Assembly (NCBI GenBank): GCA_025765615.1
Contig: JAIVFJ010000118.1
Coordinates: 124,001-188,000, forward strand
Source: Zopfochytrium polystomum
Taxonomy: Eukaryota > Chytridiomycota > Chytridiomycetes > Chytridiales > Chytridiaceae
DNA length: 64,000 bases
Reading direction: 5' to 3'
The notes beneath the pieces were generated by a model that was given only the letters and a program-made list of their open reading frames with translations, made no database searches and had not been told where the DNA came from. This document shows, one piece after another, positions 9,434 to 17,789 of the stretch (positions are counted from its first letter, which is position 1; every line of letters starts with the position of its first letter). A program made the position numbers and the translations under genes.

Positions 9434-12400
9434 AGGCCTCTTCTGCAACTTGGTGGGGTACCTGGTCTTGAAGTCGAGCAGAAGGTCTTGGCAGTGAGTG
9501 AGGTTTGACTCAGGCTCCCAGGTGTTGTCAGCATCTGAGTAACCTTTCCACTTAACAAGGAACTTGAGTGTCCTTCCAAACCACTTGGCATCCAAGATTT
9601 GTTCAACCTCAAATTCCTCTTCACCTTCTACCTCAACTGGAGGAGGAGGAGGAACAACTCTGCCTGGAATGGAATTGGCCACAAACTTCTCTAAAAGGCT
9701 GACATGGAAAACTGGGTGGATCTTCATGGATGCAGGGAGATCCAGCTTGAAGGTGACTGGATTGATTTGCTCCAAGATCTTGAAAGGACCCAACTTGAGG
9801 TTGTCTAGCTTGGGACTTGGTCTTTTGGTCTGCAAGTTCTTCCTCAGAAGCCAAACTTGCTGACCCACAGCAAAGTCATGGTCCATTCTGTGAGTGTTGG
9901 CAAATCTTGAGGCATCTTCTTGGGCTTGCTTCAGAGTGGAGTCCAGGAAGGAGTTGATGATCTTGAGCTTATGTAAGTGTGAAGCTGCAGCAGGAGCTTG
10001 GACATTGGATAGGGTCTCTTGTCCCAGAAGATCTCCTCTTGGATTGAAGCCATAGGTTGCAAAGAAAGGAGATAGCTGGGTGCTTGAGTGGAGAGAATTG
10101 TTGAGAGCAAATTCTGCCAGTGGAAGGAGGGTGGGCCAATCATCCTGTTGATAGCTGACATAGCACCTCAAATACTGCTCCAGAGTCTGGTTTGTTCTTT
10201 CTGTTTGTCCATCAGTCTGAGGGTGATAAGCAGTTGACAGTTGAGACTTGATTCCAAGGGCTGCTGTGAGTGCTTTCCAAAATTGAGATCTGAACTGTGG
10301 TCCTCTGTCACTGACGATTGACTGAGGCAGCCCATGGAGCCTGAATATGTGCTGCAAAAACAGGTCTGCTGTTCCTTGTGCATCTATATTCTCAGTGCAG
10401 GGGATGAAATGGGCCAACTTTGTCCTTCTGCAGATGACAACAAGGATAGAGTCAAATCCATGGGATGGGGGCAGTTTCACAATGAAGTCCATGGATATTG
10501 ATGACCAAGGGCTTATGGCAATTGGGAGGGGCTCCAGAAGTCCATAGGGCTTGTGTCTGCTGGATTTGTTTCTTTGACAGGTTTCACAGCTGCTGACATA
10601 GTTCTTGATGTACTTCCTCATGCCTGGCCAGTAGAAGTCTCTGGAAACAAGCTCATATGTCTTGTGCTCTCCTGGGTGTCCAGCTGTTGCTGCATCATGC
10701 CTTGTCTTGAGTATCTCAAGTTTTTCCTCTTCTTGGCTGATTTGAATCTTGTGAGGCTTGGGGTCCTTGGAAATAGCATGGGCCCACACACTGTCAGGAA
10801 GCAATGAAAGGTGTGTCTTGGATGGTGGGGTGAAACCATCTCCCCCTTCAGGTGCAAGGTCTGTTCTTCTTGACAGGGCATCAGCCACAGTGTTAAGGTG
10901 GCCAGGAGAATAGCACAGCTTAAAGTCATACTCAGAGAGCAGTTCAGCCCACCTGGCATGCCTCTGCTTGAGCAACCTCCTTGCCCTGAAGAAGGTGAGG
11001 TTCTTGTGATCAGAATAGACAGAGATGCCTTTAGAACCAGCCAAGTAGTGTCTCCAGAATTTGAATGCTTCCACAATTGCAAGCAACTCCTTGTCATGGA
11101 CTGTGTAGTTACACTCAGCACTGTTCAGCTTCCTGGAGTAATATGCCACTGGATGCAGAGGAGCAGAGGGGTCCTGAGAGCTTGGCTGGGACAGAACAGC
11201 GCCAAGGGCATAGTCTGAGGCATCAGTTTCCAAGGTGAAGGGAAGCAAGGGATCCACATGCTTAAGGAGTGGTGCACTTGTGGTTGCTGTCTTAAGAGCT
11301 AGCCAGGCTTGCTCTGCTGCTGGGGTCCATTCAAACTTGGTGGTCTTCTTGGTGAGATCAGTGAGAGGCTTGGCTATGGCAGAATAGTTGGCAATGAAGG
11401 TTCTGTAGAAGTTGCAAAATCCAAGGAAGCTTTGAACATCCTTGATGGAATTTGGAGCCTTCCATTCAAGAATAGTTTGGATCTTGTCTGGTGCCATGGA
11501 GATCCCTTTGTCAGACACAATGAACCCCAAAAACTCAATGGAGGTCTTGTGGAATTCACACTTCTCCAGCTTTGCATAGAGGTGATGCTGTCTGAGTCTC
11601 TCCAAGACAGTCTTGACATGTCCCATATGGCTTGCAGTGTCAGATGAAAAAACCAGGATATCATCCAGGTAGACAATGACAAAAAGGTCCAGAATATCCC
11701 TGAAGATGTCATTCATCATGCCTTGGAAAATAGCTGGAGCATTGGTAAGTCCAAAGGGCATAACCAAGTACTCAAAGTGACCGTATTTGCATCTGAAGGC
11801 AGTCTTCCATTGATCCTGGGGCTTAATTCTGACCAAATTGTAGGCACCTCTGAGGTCAATCTTGGAAAATATCCTTGCATGGCTCAGTTTGTCCAGTAAT
11901 TCAGAGATGAGAGGCAGTGGATAGCGGTTCTTGACTGTCATCTCATTGAGATCTCTGTAGTCCACACAGGGTCTCAGTCCCCCATCCTTCTTCTTGACAA
12001 AAAAGATGGGAGCTCCAGCTGGTGACTTGGAAGGTTGGATGAATCCCTTGTTCAGCATTTCTTCAATGTATTCTTGGAGGGCCTTGGCTTCTGGTGGAGA
12101 GAGGTGGTACAGTGGCTTGAAAGGTGGGCTGCAAGTTTCATCCTTGAGTGGGATTTCACAGTCATAAGGCCTCTGAGCTGGTAGCAGGTCTGCCTTGGTC
12201 TTGGAAAACACATCAGCATAAGGGAGATATTCTTTTGGTAGCTTGGATGCCAGCAAAAGGTCTGATGGGTCCAGGTTGTCGTGCTCCTCAGCAGTGGGGC
12301 TTGAATTCTTGACTGGGAACTGTGATTCTTGAATCTTTGACTGAGAGTTCTGTTCTTGGCAAAGACTGTGAGCTGTGGAACTTGAATCTTGAATGTGGAC

Positions 12401-13138
12401 TGTGAACTGTGGTACTTGAATCTTTGACTGTGGGTTCTGTGAACAAGAGTCATGGCCATGACTGTGAGCTCTATGAGCTCTACTTGAATCTTGACTGTGA
12501 ACTGTGAACTGTGGAACTTGAGTCTTGGCTGGCTGTGAATCTTGAATCAAGGGCTTGAGAGCATGAGACTTGGGGGCTTGACTTGAGTTTTGGGTGACTG
12601 TTCCGATTGGTGGAGGTTGGACTTGACCAGTGACCCAATCAATGGCAGGGTTCTGGGTTTGCAGCCATGGTAATCCCAGGATGACAGAGAATGTGGGTGA
12701 GCCAAGATCCAATACTTCCAGATTGACCATGGATGGTGGAAAGTCTTGGATGTGGAGGTTTAGCTTGGTTTCATGGCTGATTTCCTTGAACAGAGCATGA
12801 TTGGCAAAGTGGACCTTGAGGGGTGTGGATTTCTTGATCGTAGGAATGGCACAAGACTTGGCAAGGGTGGCATCAATGATGTTGCAGGATGATCCAGAGT
12901 CTATAAGGGCCTTGGTTGTGATGGTTGACTTGGGTGAGAGTTGAATCTTGACATCCATGGTGAGTTGGTGGGGCTTGGAATCTGAGGTGTTTGTGGTGCT
13001 GGTGGTGGTGATGAAACAGGGGCAGCTTGGAGGAGGGTCCAGGGAATTGCCCCTCAGTGAGCCTGGACCTGGGAGTTTGGGTGCTTCTTCCTTGGGCAGT
13101 CCTTGACAGCATGCTCCTTGGAGCCACAGTAAAAACAC
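9419..13138 (-). CDS. pol: pol polyprotein: protease, RT, RNase H, integrase, chromodomain
   Basis: The 1239-codon frame opens in the -1 frame relative to gag, overlapping it by 85 nt. Its first codon is GTG, so expression by frameshifting is more likely than by initiation. In order: aspartic protease (IDSGSSCNIIDA, about residue 81), reverse transcriptase with [10 protein letters not shown], RNase H starting LETDASDYALGAVLS, integrase with an HHCC finger (HPGEH..CETCQRN) and the DDE residues in [16 protein letters not shown] and TDGQTERTNQ, and a C-terminal chromodomain (FEVEQILDAKWFGR..LVKWKGYSDADNTWEPE). The chromodomain places it in the chromoviruses and should direct integration to modified chromatin. 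No internal stop is present. An unusual His/Gln/Ser-rich linker follows the protease (about 12600-12300). Confidence 0.96.
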   Translation of the reverse strand: MFLLWLQGACCQGLPKEEAPKLPGPGSLRGNSLDPPPSCPCFITTTSTTNTSDSKPHQLTMDVKIQLSPKSTITTKALIDSGSSCNIIDATLAKSCAIPTIKKSTPLKVHFANHALFKEISHETKLNLHIQDFPPSMVNLEVLDLGSPTFSVILGLPWLQTQNPAIDWVTGQVQPPPIGTVTQNSSQAPKSHALKPLIQDSQPAKTQVPQFTVHSQDSSRAHRAHSHGHDSCSQNPQSKIQVPQFTVHIQDSSSTAHSLCQEQNSQSKIQESQFPVKNSSPTAEEHDNLDPSDLLLASKLPKEYLPYADVFSKTKADLLPAQRPYDCEIPLKDETCSPPFKPLYHLSPPEAKALQEYIEEMLNKGFIQPSKSPAGAPIFFVKKKDGGLRPCVDYRDLNEMTVKNRYPLPLISELLDKLSHARIFSKIDLRGAYNLVRIKPQDQWKTAFRCKYGHFEYLVMPFGLTNAPAIFQGMMNDIFRDILDLFVIVYLDDILVFSSDTASHMGHVKTVLERLRQHHLYAKLEKCEFHKTSIEFLGFIVSDKGISMAPDKIQTILEWKAPNSIKDVQSFLGFCNFYRTFIANYSAIAKPLTDLTKKTTKFEWTPAAEQAWLALKTATTSAPLLKHVDPLLPFTLETDASDYALGAVLSQPSSQDPSAPLHPVAYYSRKLNSAECNYTVHDKELLAIVEAFKFWRHYLAGSKGISVYSDHKNLTFFRARRLLKQRHARWAELLSEYDFKLCYSPGHLNTVADALSRRTDLAPEGGDGFTPPSKTHLSLLPDSVWAHAISKDPKPHKIQISQEEEKLEILKTRHDAATAGHPGEHKTYELVSRDFYWPGMRKYIKNYVSSCETCQRNKSSRHKPYGLLEPLPIAISPWSSISMDFIVKLPPSHGFDSILVVICRRTKLAHFIPCTENIDAQGTADLFLQHIFRLHGLPQSIVSDRGPQFRSQFWKALTAALGIKSQLSTAYHPQTDGQTERTNQTLEQYLRCYVSYQQDDWPTLLPLAEFALNNSLHSSTQLSPFFATYGFNPRGDLLGQETLSNVQAPAAASHLHKLKIINSFLDSTLKQAQEDASRFANTHRMDHDFAVGQQVWLLRKNLQTKRPSPKLDNLKLGPFKILEQINPVTFKLDLPASMKIHPVFHVSLLEKFVANSIPGRVVPPPPPVEVEGEEEFEVEQILDAKWFGRTLKFLVKWKGYSDADNTWEPESNLTHCQDLLLDFKTRYPTKLQKRPKRGR

Positions 13139-13977
13139 AGTCCCTGCTGGGCCCTCCTTGTTTTCTCCTCTTGGCTCAGAGGACCCTTAGGAAGTGTCTC
13201 AACTGCATCCACTTGCATGGGTTCAGGAACTGTAAGAGCTTGAGGAACTGGGGTAGGTCTTGATGTAGTTCCTACTTGTCTTTGCTTCAGCCTCTTGGAG
13301 TAGAGTCTGTTGTCAATCTTGATGGCAAGGAGAATGTACTCTTCCAAGGTCTCAGGGATGTGCAGAGACTGGGAGAGCATGTCTTGGATAGACTCATGGA
13401 GACCATCATGGTACAGCTCCATCAGAGCTGCATCATTGTATCCAGAGTCTCTGGCTAGTTGCTTGAATTGGTTGGTGTAGGCCACACAAGATTGCTTTCC
13501 TTGCTTGATATGCTTGAGCTTGGATCTTGCTGTCCAAGATGCGTAGGGGTCACCAAAGGTAGCTTCCAGCCCCTCCCAGAGCTCTTGCAGGGTGGTGGGT
13601 GTGCTTGGGAGAGATCTGTACCATGATTGAGCTTGACCAGACAGGAGGGTGCTTGTGAAAAGAACCTTGACTTGCTCACTGGGAAATCTTGAAGGTTGGA
13701 GAAGGATGACATTCTCCACAGTGGCCATGAAGTTCCTAAGGTCTTTGGCCAGCCCAGTGAACTTGTCAGGGCTGGGAACCTTGGGCTCTCTTGCTTGGTT
13801 GGCTTGAGGCAGGGGAAGAGCTTGATGTTCTTGTTGGTGAAGTTGTTGTTGAAGCTGGTGCTGCTGGTGAAGGACTTGTTCTTGAAGTTGGTGTGTCTGT
13901 CTTGAGAGGGCTTGTAATTGGTCCATCAAGGCTTGGAAGGCAGTTGCATCAGGGAAGGTGTTGTTTGGGTCAGACAT
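13054..13977 (-). CDS. gag: gag nucleocapsid protein
   Basis: ATG at 13977 is the first start after the 5' LTR and gives 307 residues. The N-terminal part is Gln-rich and coiled (about residues 15-55). It is followed by a capsid-like region (PSPDKFTGLAKDLRNFM onward, about residues 70-230). Near the C-terminus is a CCHC zinc knuckle, CFYCGSKEHAVKDC (C-x2-C-x4-H-x4-C). Gag packages the RNA into particles. It ends at TGA 13056-13054, inside the pol overlap. Upstream in-frame codons belong to the LTR/leader and are not used. Confidence 0.93.
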   Translation of the reverse strand: MSDPNNTFPDATAFQALMDQLQALSRQTHQLQEQVLHQQHQLQQQLHQQEHQALPLPQANQAREPKVPSPDKFTGLAKDLRNFMATVENVILLQPSRFPSEQVKVLFTSTLLSGQAQSWYRSLPSTPTTLQELWEGLEATFGDPYASWTARSKLKHIKQGKQSCVAYTNQFKQLARDSGYNDAALMELYHDGLHESIQDMLSQSLHIPETLEEYILLAIKIDNRLYSKRLKQRQVGTTSRPTPVPQALTVPEPMQVDAVETLPKGPLSQEEKTRRAQQGLCFYCGSKEHAVKDCPRKKHPNSQVQAH

Positions 13978-14004
13978 GATGGCAGAGAGTAGTGGGAGAG
14001 GGTG

Positions 14005-14015
14005 AAGTGAATTAT
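14005..14015 (-). other. Self-primer binding site of the retrotransposon
   Basis: Two bases after the 5' LTR the minus strand reads ATAATTCACTT. The exact complement AAGTGAATTAT occurs in the LTR at 14098-14088, 35 nt after the start of the TATA box, where transcripts should begin. There is no TGG as in a tRNA primer site. In Tf1 the first 11 nt of the RNA prime cDNA synthesis by folding onto such a site. Confidence 0.8.
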
Positions 14016-14017
14016 GA

Positions 14018-14361
14018 TGTCCGGAACAGGGCAGGACAGGACAAGGCAGACAAGGAACTGAGAGGAGTGATGATTGTATTGGAAACAATAATTCACTTGA
14101 GGGATGGGACAGGTCCCCCATCCCCCTTTTATACCCTTTGAGAGTCTTCCTTGTCAAGACTCAAAGAAAGTTCCAGAAAGAGCAATTAGTAATACAATGA
14201 TACCAATGACAACAAGACAAGTCAGGAAAGCAAAGAAGGTTCCAGAAGGTTCCACAAGGTTCCATGAAGGAATGCTCTAGAAGGTTCCAGAAGGTTCCAG
14301 AAGGTTCCATGAAGGAATGTTCTGGAAGGTTCCAGAGGTTTCCAGAGGGTGATTCATAACA
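14018..14361 (-). repeat. 5' LTR with TATA box and heat-shock-element array
   Basis: 344 bp. A TATAAAA box on the minus strand lies at 14133-14127. Predicted R starts near 14098. U3 (about 14235-14340) is a near-continuous array of alternating nGAAn/nTTCn pentamers, the consensus heat-shock factor site. Confidence 0.93.
14235..14340 (-). promoter_or_regulatory. Heat-shock-element array in U3
   Basis: On the minus strand the pentamers run gGAAc-cTTCt-gGAAc-cTTCt and so on in correct 5-bp phase, in three clusters separated by TTCAT-type spacers. The longest cluster has eight contiguous units with one imperfect (GAGC). A functional HSE needs about three. The same array is in the 3' LTR and in the LTR at 40381-40738, where the imperfect unit is a perfect GAAC. 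Confidence 0.7.
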
Positions 14362-14366
14362 ATTCC

Positions 14367-14640
14367 GTTGATGGTTTTTCAGTATTCACTGGTGTTAATA
14401 TCACCTTTCCCACCCTCTTGTTCTTTTTCACTCTTATTATCATTTTCTCCTCCTTTTTGTCTCCTTCCTTTTCGTCTTCTTTTACTTCTACCTTCACTTC
14501 AATTTTCTTCTTTTTCACTTTCATTTTATCTTCAATTCTCTTCTTTAATTCTTCAATCTCCCTTTCTTTTTTTTTCAATCTTTTCTTTTATCACATCCAA
14601 CTCAAGTTAATAGAACGTTTCCATCATAACCATTGTTCTT
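14367..14640 (-). pseudogene. Viral-type Lys/Glu-rich gene, 5' part, interrupted by the retrotransposon
   Basis: After box P5 the minus strand has ATGs near 14634 and then a highly charged, probably coiled-coil segment rich in Lys-Lys-Glu runs, with a frame break near 14590. The open part 14578-14367 runs up to the target duplication ATTCC. The presumed 3' part is 9069-8818. No domain is recognised in this half. Confidence 0.45.
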
Positions 14641-14705
14641 TCACTCACTTATTTCGCTTTCTTCACTTCACAACTCAGGTGCTCTTGTACAACTCTTCCC
14701 AAAAT

Positions 14706-14713
14706 TCAGTTTT
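14706..14713 (-). promoter_or_regulatory. Viral early-type promoter box P5
   Basis: The minus strand reads AAAACTGAATTTTGGGAAG, the same module as P2-P4, upstream of the interrupted gene. It shows that EVE1 continues on this side of the retrotransposon. Confidence 0.6.
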
Positions 14714-14747
14714 CTTCCTTCACCAAGAAAAATTGCTCTTTGTGTCA

Positions 14748-14777
14748 AAAAACCCCTCCATGGACGCATGGCTTTTT
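14748..14777 (-). terminator. 3'-end hairpin H4 (variant)
   Basis: AAAAA(C)CCCTCCATG and CATGG(C)TTTTT pair around GACG. The sequence differs from H1-H3 but occupies the same place, just upstream of a promoter box on the minus strand. Confidence 0.4.
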
Positions 14778-15180
14778 CTTCATATCTCACCTCACCTCAC
14801 ATTTTCATTCTTAAATTTACAACTTGATTTTTTTGCATATTTCGTGTAATAGAAATCATATTTTTTTTTCATTATTTTCATTGAAATGTTTTTTTATTTT
14901 TTTCCCTTCATATTTCATCATTTGTATTCTTATACCATTTTACTCTTGTTATAAAAATTATATTTTTTTCGTACTGCTTTGTTCACGAGCATGCCTTCAT
15001 TTTCATTCTCACATGATTTTGAATTATATCTCTTCACACTTTCATCATCTTCAACGCCTTCGTCGTCCGTCATCTTCTTCGAAGTCGAACAAATCAGACA
15101 ATTTCTTAATCGCTTTTACTTTTGCACTTGGATTTTTTATCCCTGTCTCCTTTTCCATTTTCAGAACTTCAATTCTTGCC
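14778..15180 (-). other. EVE1 right end, decayed
   Basis: AT-rich sequence with short minus-strand reading frames of viral-like composition (Lys/Asn-rich) broken by stops. No gene can be called. At about 15180 the composition switches abruptly to GC-rich host-like DNA, which is taken as the right border of the insertion. Confidence 0.4.
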
Positions 15181-15184
15181 GCTG

Positions 15185-15344
15185 TTTCTTGAACAAGCCG
15201 CCCAAGCTCAAGGCCGTCGTGTGCTCCGAGGACGTGGACGACAAGGAGGACGCAGAGTACCAAACTATCGTGGCGTTGGCGGCGTCTGCTGGCATTTCGC
15301 TGGAGTACAAGCTCGACGCGGGCCAGGTTCCGCAGAGTTGGTGA
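15185..15344 (+). other. Possible host gene fragment at the EVE1 border
   Basis: A plus-strand frame of about 50 codons (KLKAVVCSEDVDDKEDAEYQ..., then LAASAGISLEYKLDAG, TGA at 15342-15344) has a host-like codon pattern and reads like the C-terminus of a protein, with no visible start. Downstream to 15870 I see no gene on either strand that I trust; the minus frame 15769-15161 is probably its shadow. The family is not recognised. Confidence 0.25.
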
Positions 15345-15874
15345 CCGAAATGCTGTGAAAAGTGTCTGAGATTGTGCAAGGAAAGAACAGAATGTTCAGT
15401 GCCAGGAGGTTTTCTCAATAAAGCATTATCAAGTCGATCTGACACCAGCTTAAGATGGCCTACAAAACGAGGTTCCCATATTAGCCCCAAAATGTACTTT
15501 CTAAACCCAAAACCCTTCTTCCCTAATCTGTTGCTGCCTAAAGGGTCCTCTCTTTTGAATAGTCGGCTGGACCCACTGCTTTCCGCCCGGGTATCGGTGT
15601 TGGCTTTGCTGAGCTGTCTGTAGCTGCTGTGGTTACCGGTTGCGGGGTGTGTCCTCAATGCCATAACCATTTGACACCAGCGACCGCCGGAAGCGCCGGC
15701 AGATATGAAGACCACTGCTTCTTGGAGCTGCGCGTTCGAGCGACGCACCAGCATGTTGTCCTTCGACACTCAAAGTTCGTTCACTAATTTTGCGGCGCGA
15801 CATGGGGGAGAAGATCGTGTCGAAACGGTGGGCGCAGTGCCCCACCGCCTGTAACCGCCCTTTCCACAGCTTAT

Positions 15875-17572
15875 TTACAACGCGTGCCCAGTAAGAAACA
15901 GAAAATCCTCAATCATCTCCCGCGCCGCGACCGGCGCGTCCAACGGCGCCAAGTGCCCCGCCCGCAGCAGCTCGACGCGCCGCAACTGCCCATACTCCGT
16001 CACGAACCCGACGACCTCCCCTTCTTCCTCCTCCTCGCCCTCACCATCCTCATCTCCGTCTTCGCCGTCGCAGCCTCCACCACTCCCACCCCGCCCGCGC
16101 AACCGCCACACCCGCCGCTCGGCGGCCGCAAAACCTTCGCGCCCGTCCCACTGCAACCCGGCGATCCACGCGTTGCTCCCCATGACGCCGTCGCGCAGGT
16201 CAAACTGGGCCTGGTAGAGCAGGACCCGCACACCGCCGCGGCGAAGCACCCGCGCGACGGCGCCCGCCGCCGACTTCATCGCGTCGCCCGCGAGGTGCCG
16301 CATCACCGCCGCGCTCGCCGTCTGCCGCCGCGGGGTCCCGCCGCAACCCTCGAGCTCGGGCACGTGCAGCGCCGCCCGCGCCCCGCGGCCCGCGAGCAGT
16401 GCGTCGAGCGCCGCCCACTCGTTCGTGGCGCCGGGGTCGCGCCGGCGGACGTCGTCAAGGCTGACCGCACCGCCCATCGCGGCGCGCAGCGACGCAAACA
16501 GCGCGGCGCGACGGCGCGCGGCGGCCCGCCAGCGCCGCTGCCGCGCGAGCCCTGCCGCGGCACGGGAGACGGCGCTCAGAGCCGCGGCCTGCGCCGCGCT
16601 GACCAGCCCCAGCGCGAGCGCCTGCGGAGCCACAGCGTCCAGCTGCGACGGCGGGTCTGTCAGGCCGTTGCCCAGCGCGATCCCGCGCAGCGGGATCGCC
16701 TGCTCTGTCCGCGACGAGCCGGCGGCGGCGGCCATTTCCGCCGCCGCCAGCCGGTCGTTGTGCAGGGCGACGGCGTCGGCAAAGTGCGGGACGTACTTGC
16801 CGGCGTACGACTGGCCGACGACGTACAGCGGCGCGGCGCGCAGGTCCGGGAACACGCGGTAGAACCGCAGGAGGAAGGCCACGAGGTCCGCGGCGACCGC
16901 AGGCTGGTTGGCCGCGTAGCCGGCCGCGTATTTCGGCGCTGTGCCGTCCTCGTCGTCGCCGTCGCCTTCTTCTTCTTCCTCTTTGCCGGCGTCGTCGCCG
17001 CGGTCGTCGTCAAAACCAGCGCCACTGGTTTCCATCGCGGCGACGCGCGGCTCGCGCTGCAACCCGTCCGGGGCCGCCGCCCCCGCCGGAACCTCACCGC
17101 CGCCGCCCGGTCCACGCAGTCCACCGTCGGCGCTCTCCTGCCGCCGCCGCCGCCGCCGCCCGACAAAGCTGTACCCGGTCCCGACGGGGTTATCCACAAA
17201 GAGCAAGGCGCACCTGCGATTCCAGTGGCAGCGGCGGAGGCAGATCTCGCCGCGGGCGTTCAGCGCGAGCGGGCCGACCTCGTGAAACAGCCCGATCATG
17301 GAGCTGGTGCCCGGCCCGCCTTGCAGCCACAGAATGAGCGGGGCGGGCGGCTGCGGGGCCGCAGCAGCAGCAGCAGCAGGAGCAGCAGCAGCAGCAGCAG
17401 TGGCGAGAGCCGTCGCGTCTTGCGCGTCGCGGGCCGGGAAGAACCAGAAGAACAGGGATGCGACGGCGCCGCCGCCGCCGCCGCCGCCGCCAGCCTCGTC
17501 GTTCGCGGGATCGTCGCGAGTCGATCCGGGCCAGCCGTCCGGAAAAGTCCTTGTTGCCCAGGCGGAGATCAA
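15875..17572 (-). CDS. Serine carboxypeptidase (S10 family, CPVL-like)
   Basis: The frame 17572-15875 has the family's landmarks in order: SLFFWFFPARD, PLILWLQGGPGTSSMIGLF (oxyanion-hole region), FVDNPVGTGYSF, VGQSYAGKYVPHF with the catalytic Ser, LRGIALGNGLTDP, LLYQAQFDLRDG with the catalytic Asp, and LLRAGHLAPLD with the catalytic His. The triad is intact. S10 enzymes remove C-terminal residues in the vacuole/lysosome or outside the cell. Odd features are poly-Gly/Ala and acidic insertions (about residues 25-75 and 185-215) and a second acidic stretch before the C-terminus. The family's AG-R/Y-L segment (FSGRLARID) lies in a different frame just upstream (about 17550-17525). A one-base indel or a missed junction therefore sits near 17520, and the 5' end with the signal peptide is unresolved. 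Confidence 0.8.
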   Translation of the reverse strand: MISAWATRTFPDGWPGSTRDDPANDEAGGGGGGGGAVASLFFWFFPARDAQDATALATAAAAAAPAAAAAAAPQPPAPLILWLQGGPGTSSMIGLFHEVGPLALNARGEICLRRCHWNRRCALLFVDNPVGTGYSFVGRRRRRRQESADGGLRGPGGGGEVPAGAAAPDGLQREPRVAAMETSGAGFDDDRGDDAGKEEEEEGDGDDEDGTAPKYAAGYAANQPAVAADLVAFLLRFYRVFPDLRAAPLYVVGQSYAGKYVPHFADAVALHNDRLAAAEMAAAAGSSRTEQAIPLRGIALGNGLTDPPSQLDAVAPQALALGLVSAAQAAALSAVSRAAAGLARQRRWRAAARRRAALFASLRAAMGGAVSLDDVRRRDPGATNEWAALDALLAGRGARAALHVPELEGCGGTPRRQTASAAVMRHLAGDAMKSAAGAVARVLRRGGVRVLLYQAQFDLRDGVMGSNAWIAGLQWDGREGFAAAERRVWRLRGRGGSGGGCDGEDGDEDGEGEEEEEGEVVGFVTEYGQLRRVELLRAGHLAPLDAPVAAREMIEDFLFLTGHAL

Positions 17573-17789
17573 AAGAGGGGTGGGAGAGTGATGCGTTTTC
17601 GTTTAGATCGATCGAAATGCAGCAGCGTGCGTGCTTTTTGGCAGCAGAGCTTCTTCCAATTGAGGGTTTGCGTGCTTTCACCTCACGTCGATCGACCCGG
17701 CAAAGCTGTCCCTCAAGACCGTTTCCGCATAGAGATCCGCGCATGGTAGCAGGCCGCCACTCGGGTTTACGCGGTACGATTCCCGTAGC

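Larger units (their letters stand above)
9075..14361 (-). mobile_element. Complete Tf1/sushi-like Ty3/gypsy chromovirus
   Basis: This 5287-bp element is bounded by 344-bp LTRs (14018-14361 is 5', 9075-9418 is 3') and a 5-bp target duplication ATTCC (9070-9074 and 14362-14366). By eye the LTRs differ at one base (9079 versus 14022). LTR ends are TGTTATG..GACA. The internal region has gag (13977-13054) and pol (13138-9419) in a -1 relation, with a chromodomain at the end of pol. The priming site is an 11-nt self-complementary sequence, as in Tf1. All catalytic motifs are present, so it looks recently transposed and possibly competent. It is inserted inside EVE1. Codon and base composition resemble neither the virus nor the GC-rich host genes. 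Confidence 0.97.

Noticed and set aside
13136..13138. GTG at 13138 as the initiation codon of pol
   Set aside because: Retrotransposon pol is normally made as a gag fusion. No ATG or leader is present and the frame overlaps gag, so frameshifting is more plausible.
15884..17749. 621-codon plus-strand open frame
   Set aside because: It is antisense to the serine carboxypeptidase, whose catalytic motifs are all on the minus strand. The GC-rich composition keeps the opposite frame open, and the product is Arg/Pro-rich without motifs.
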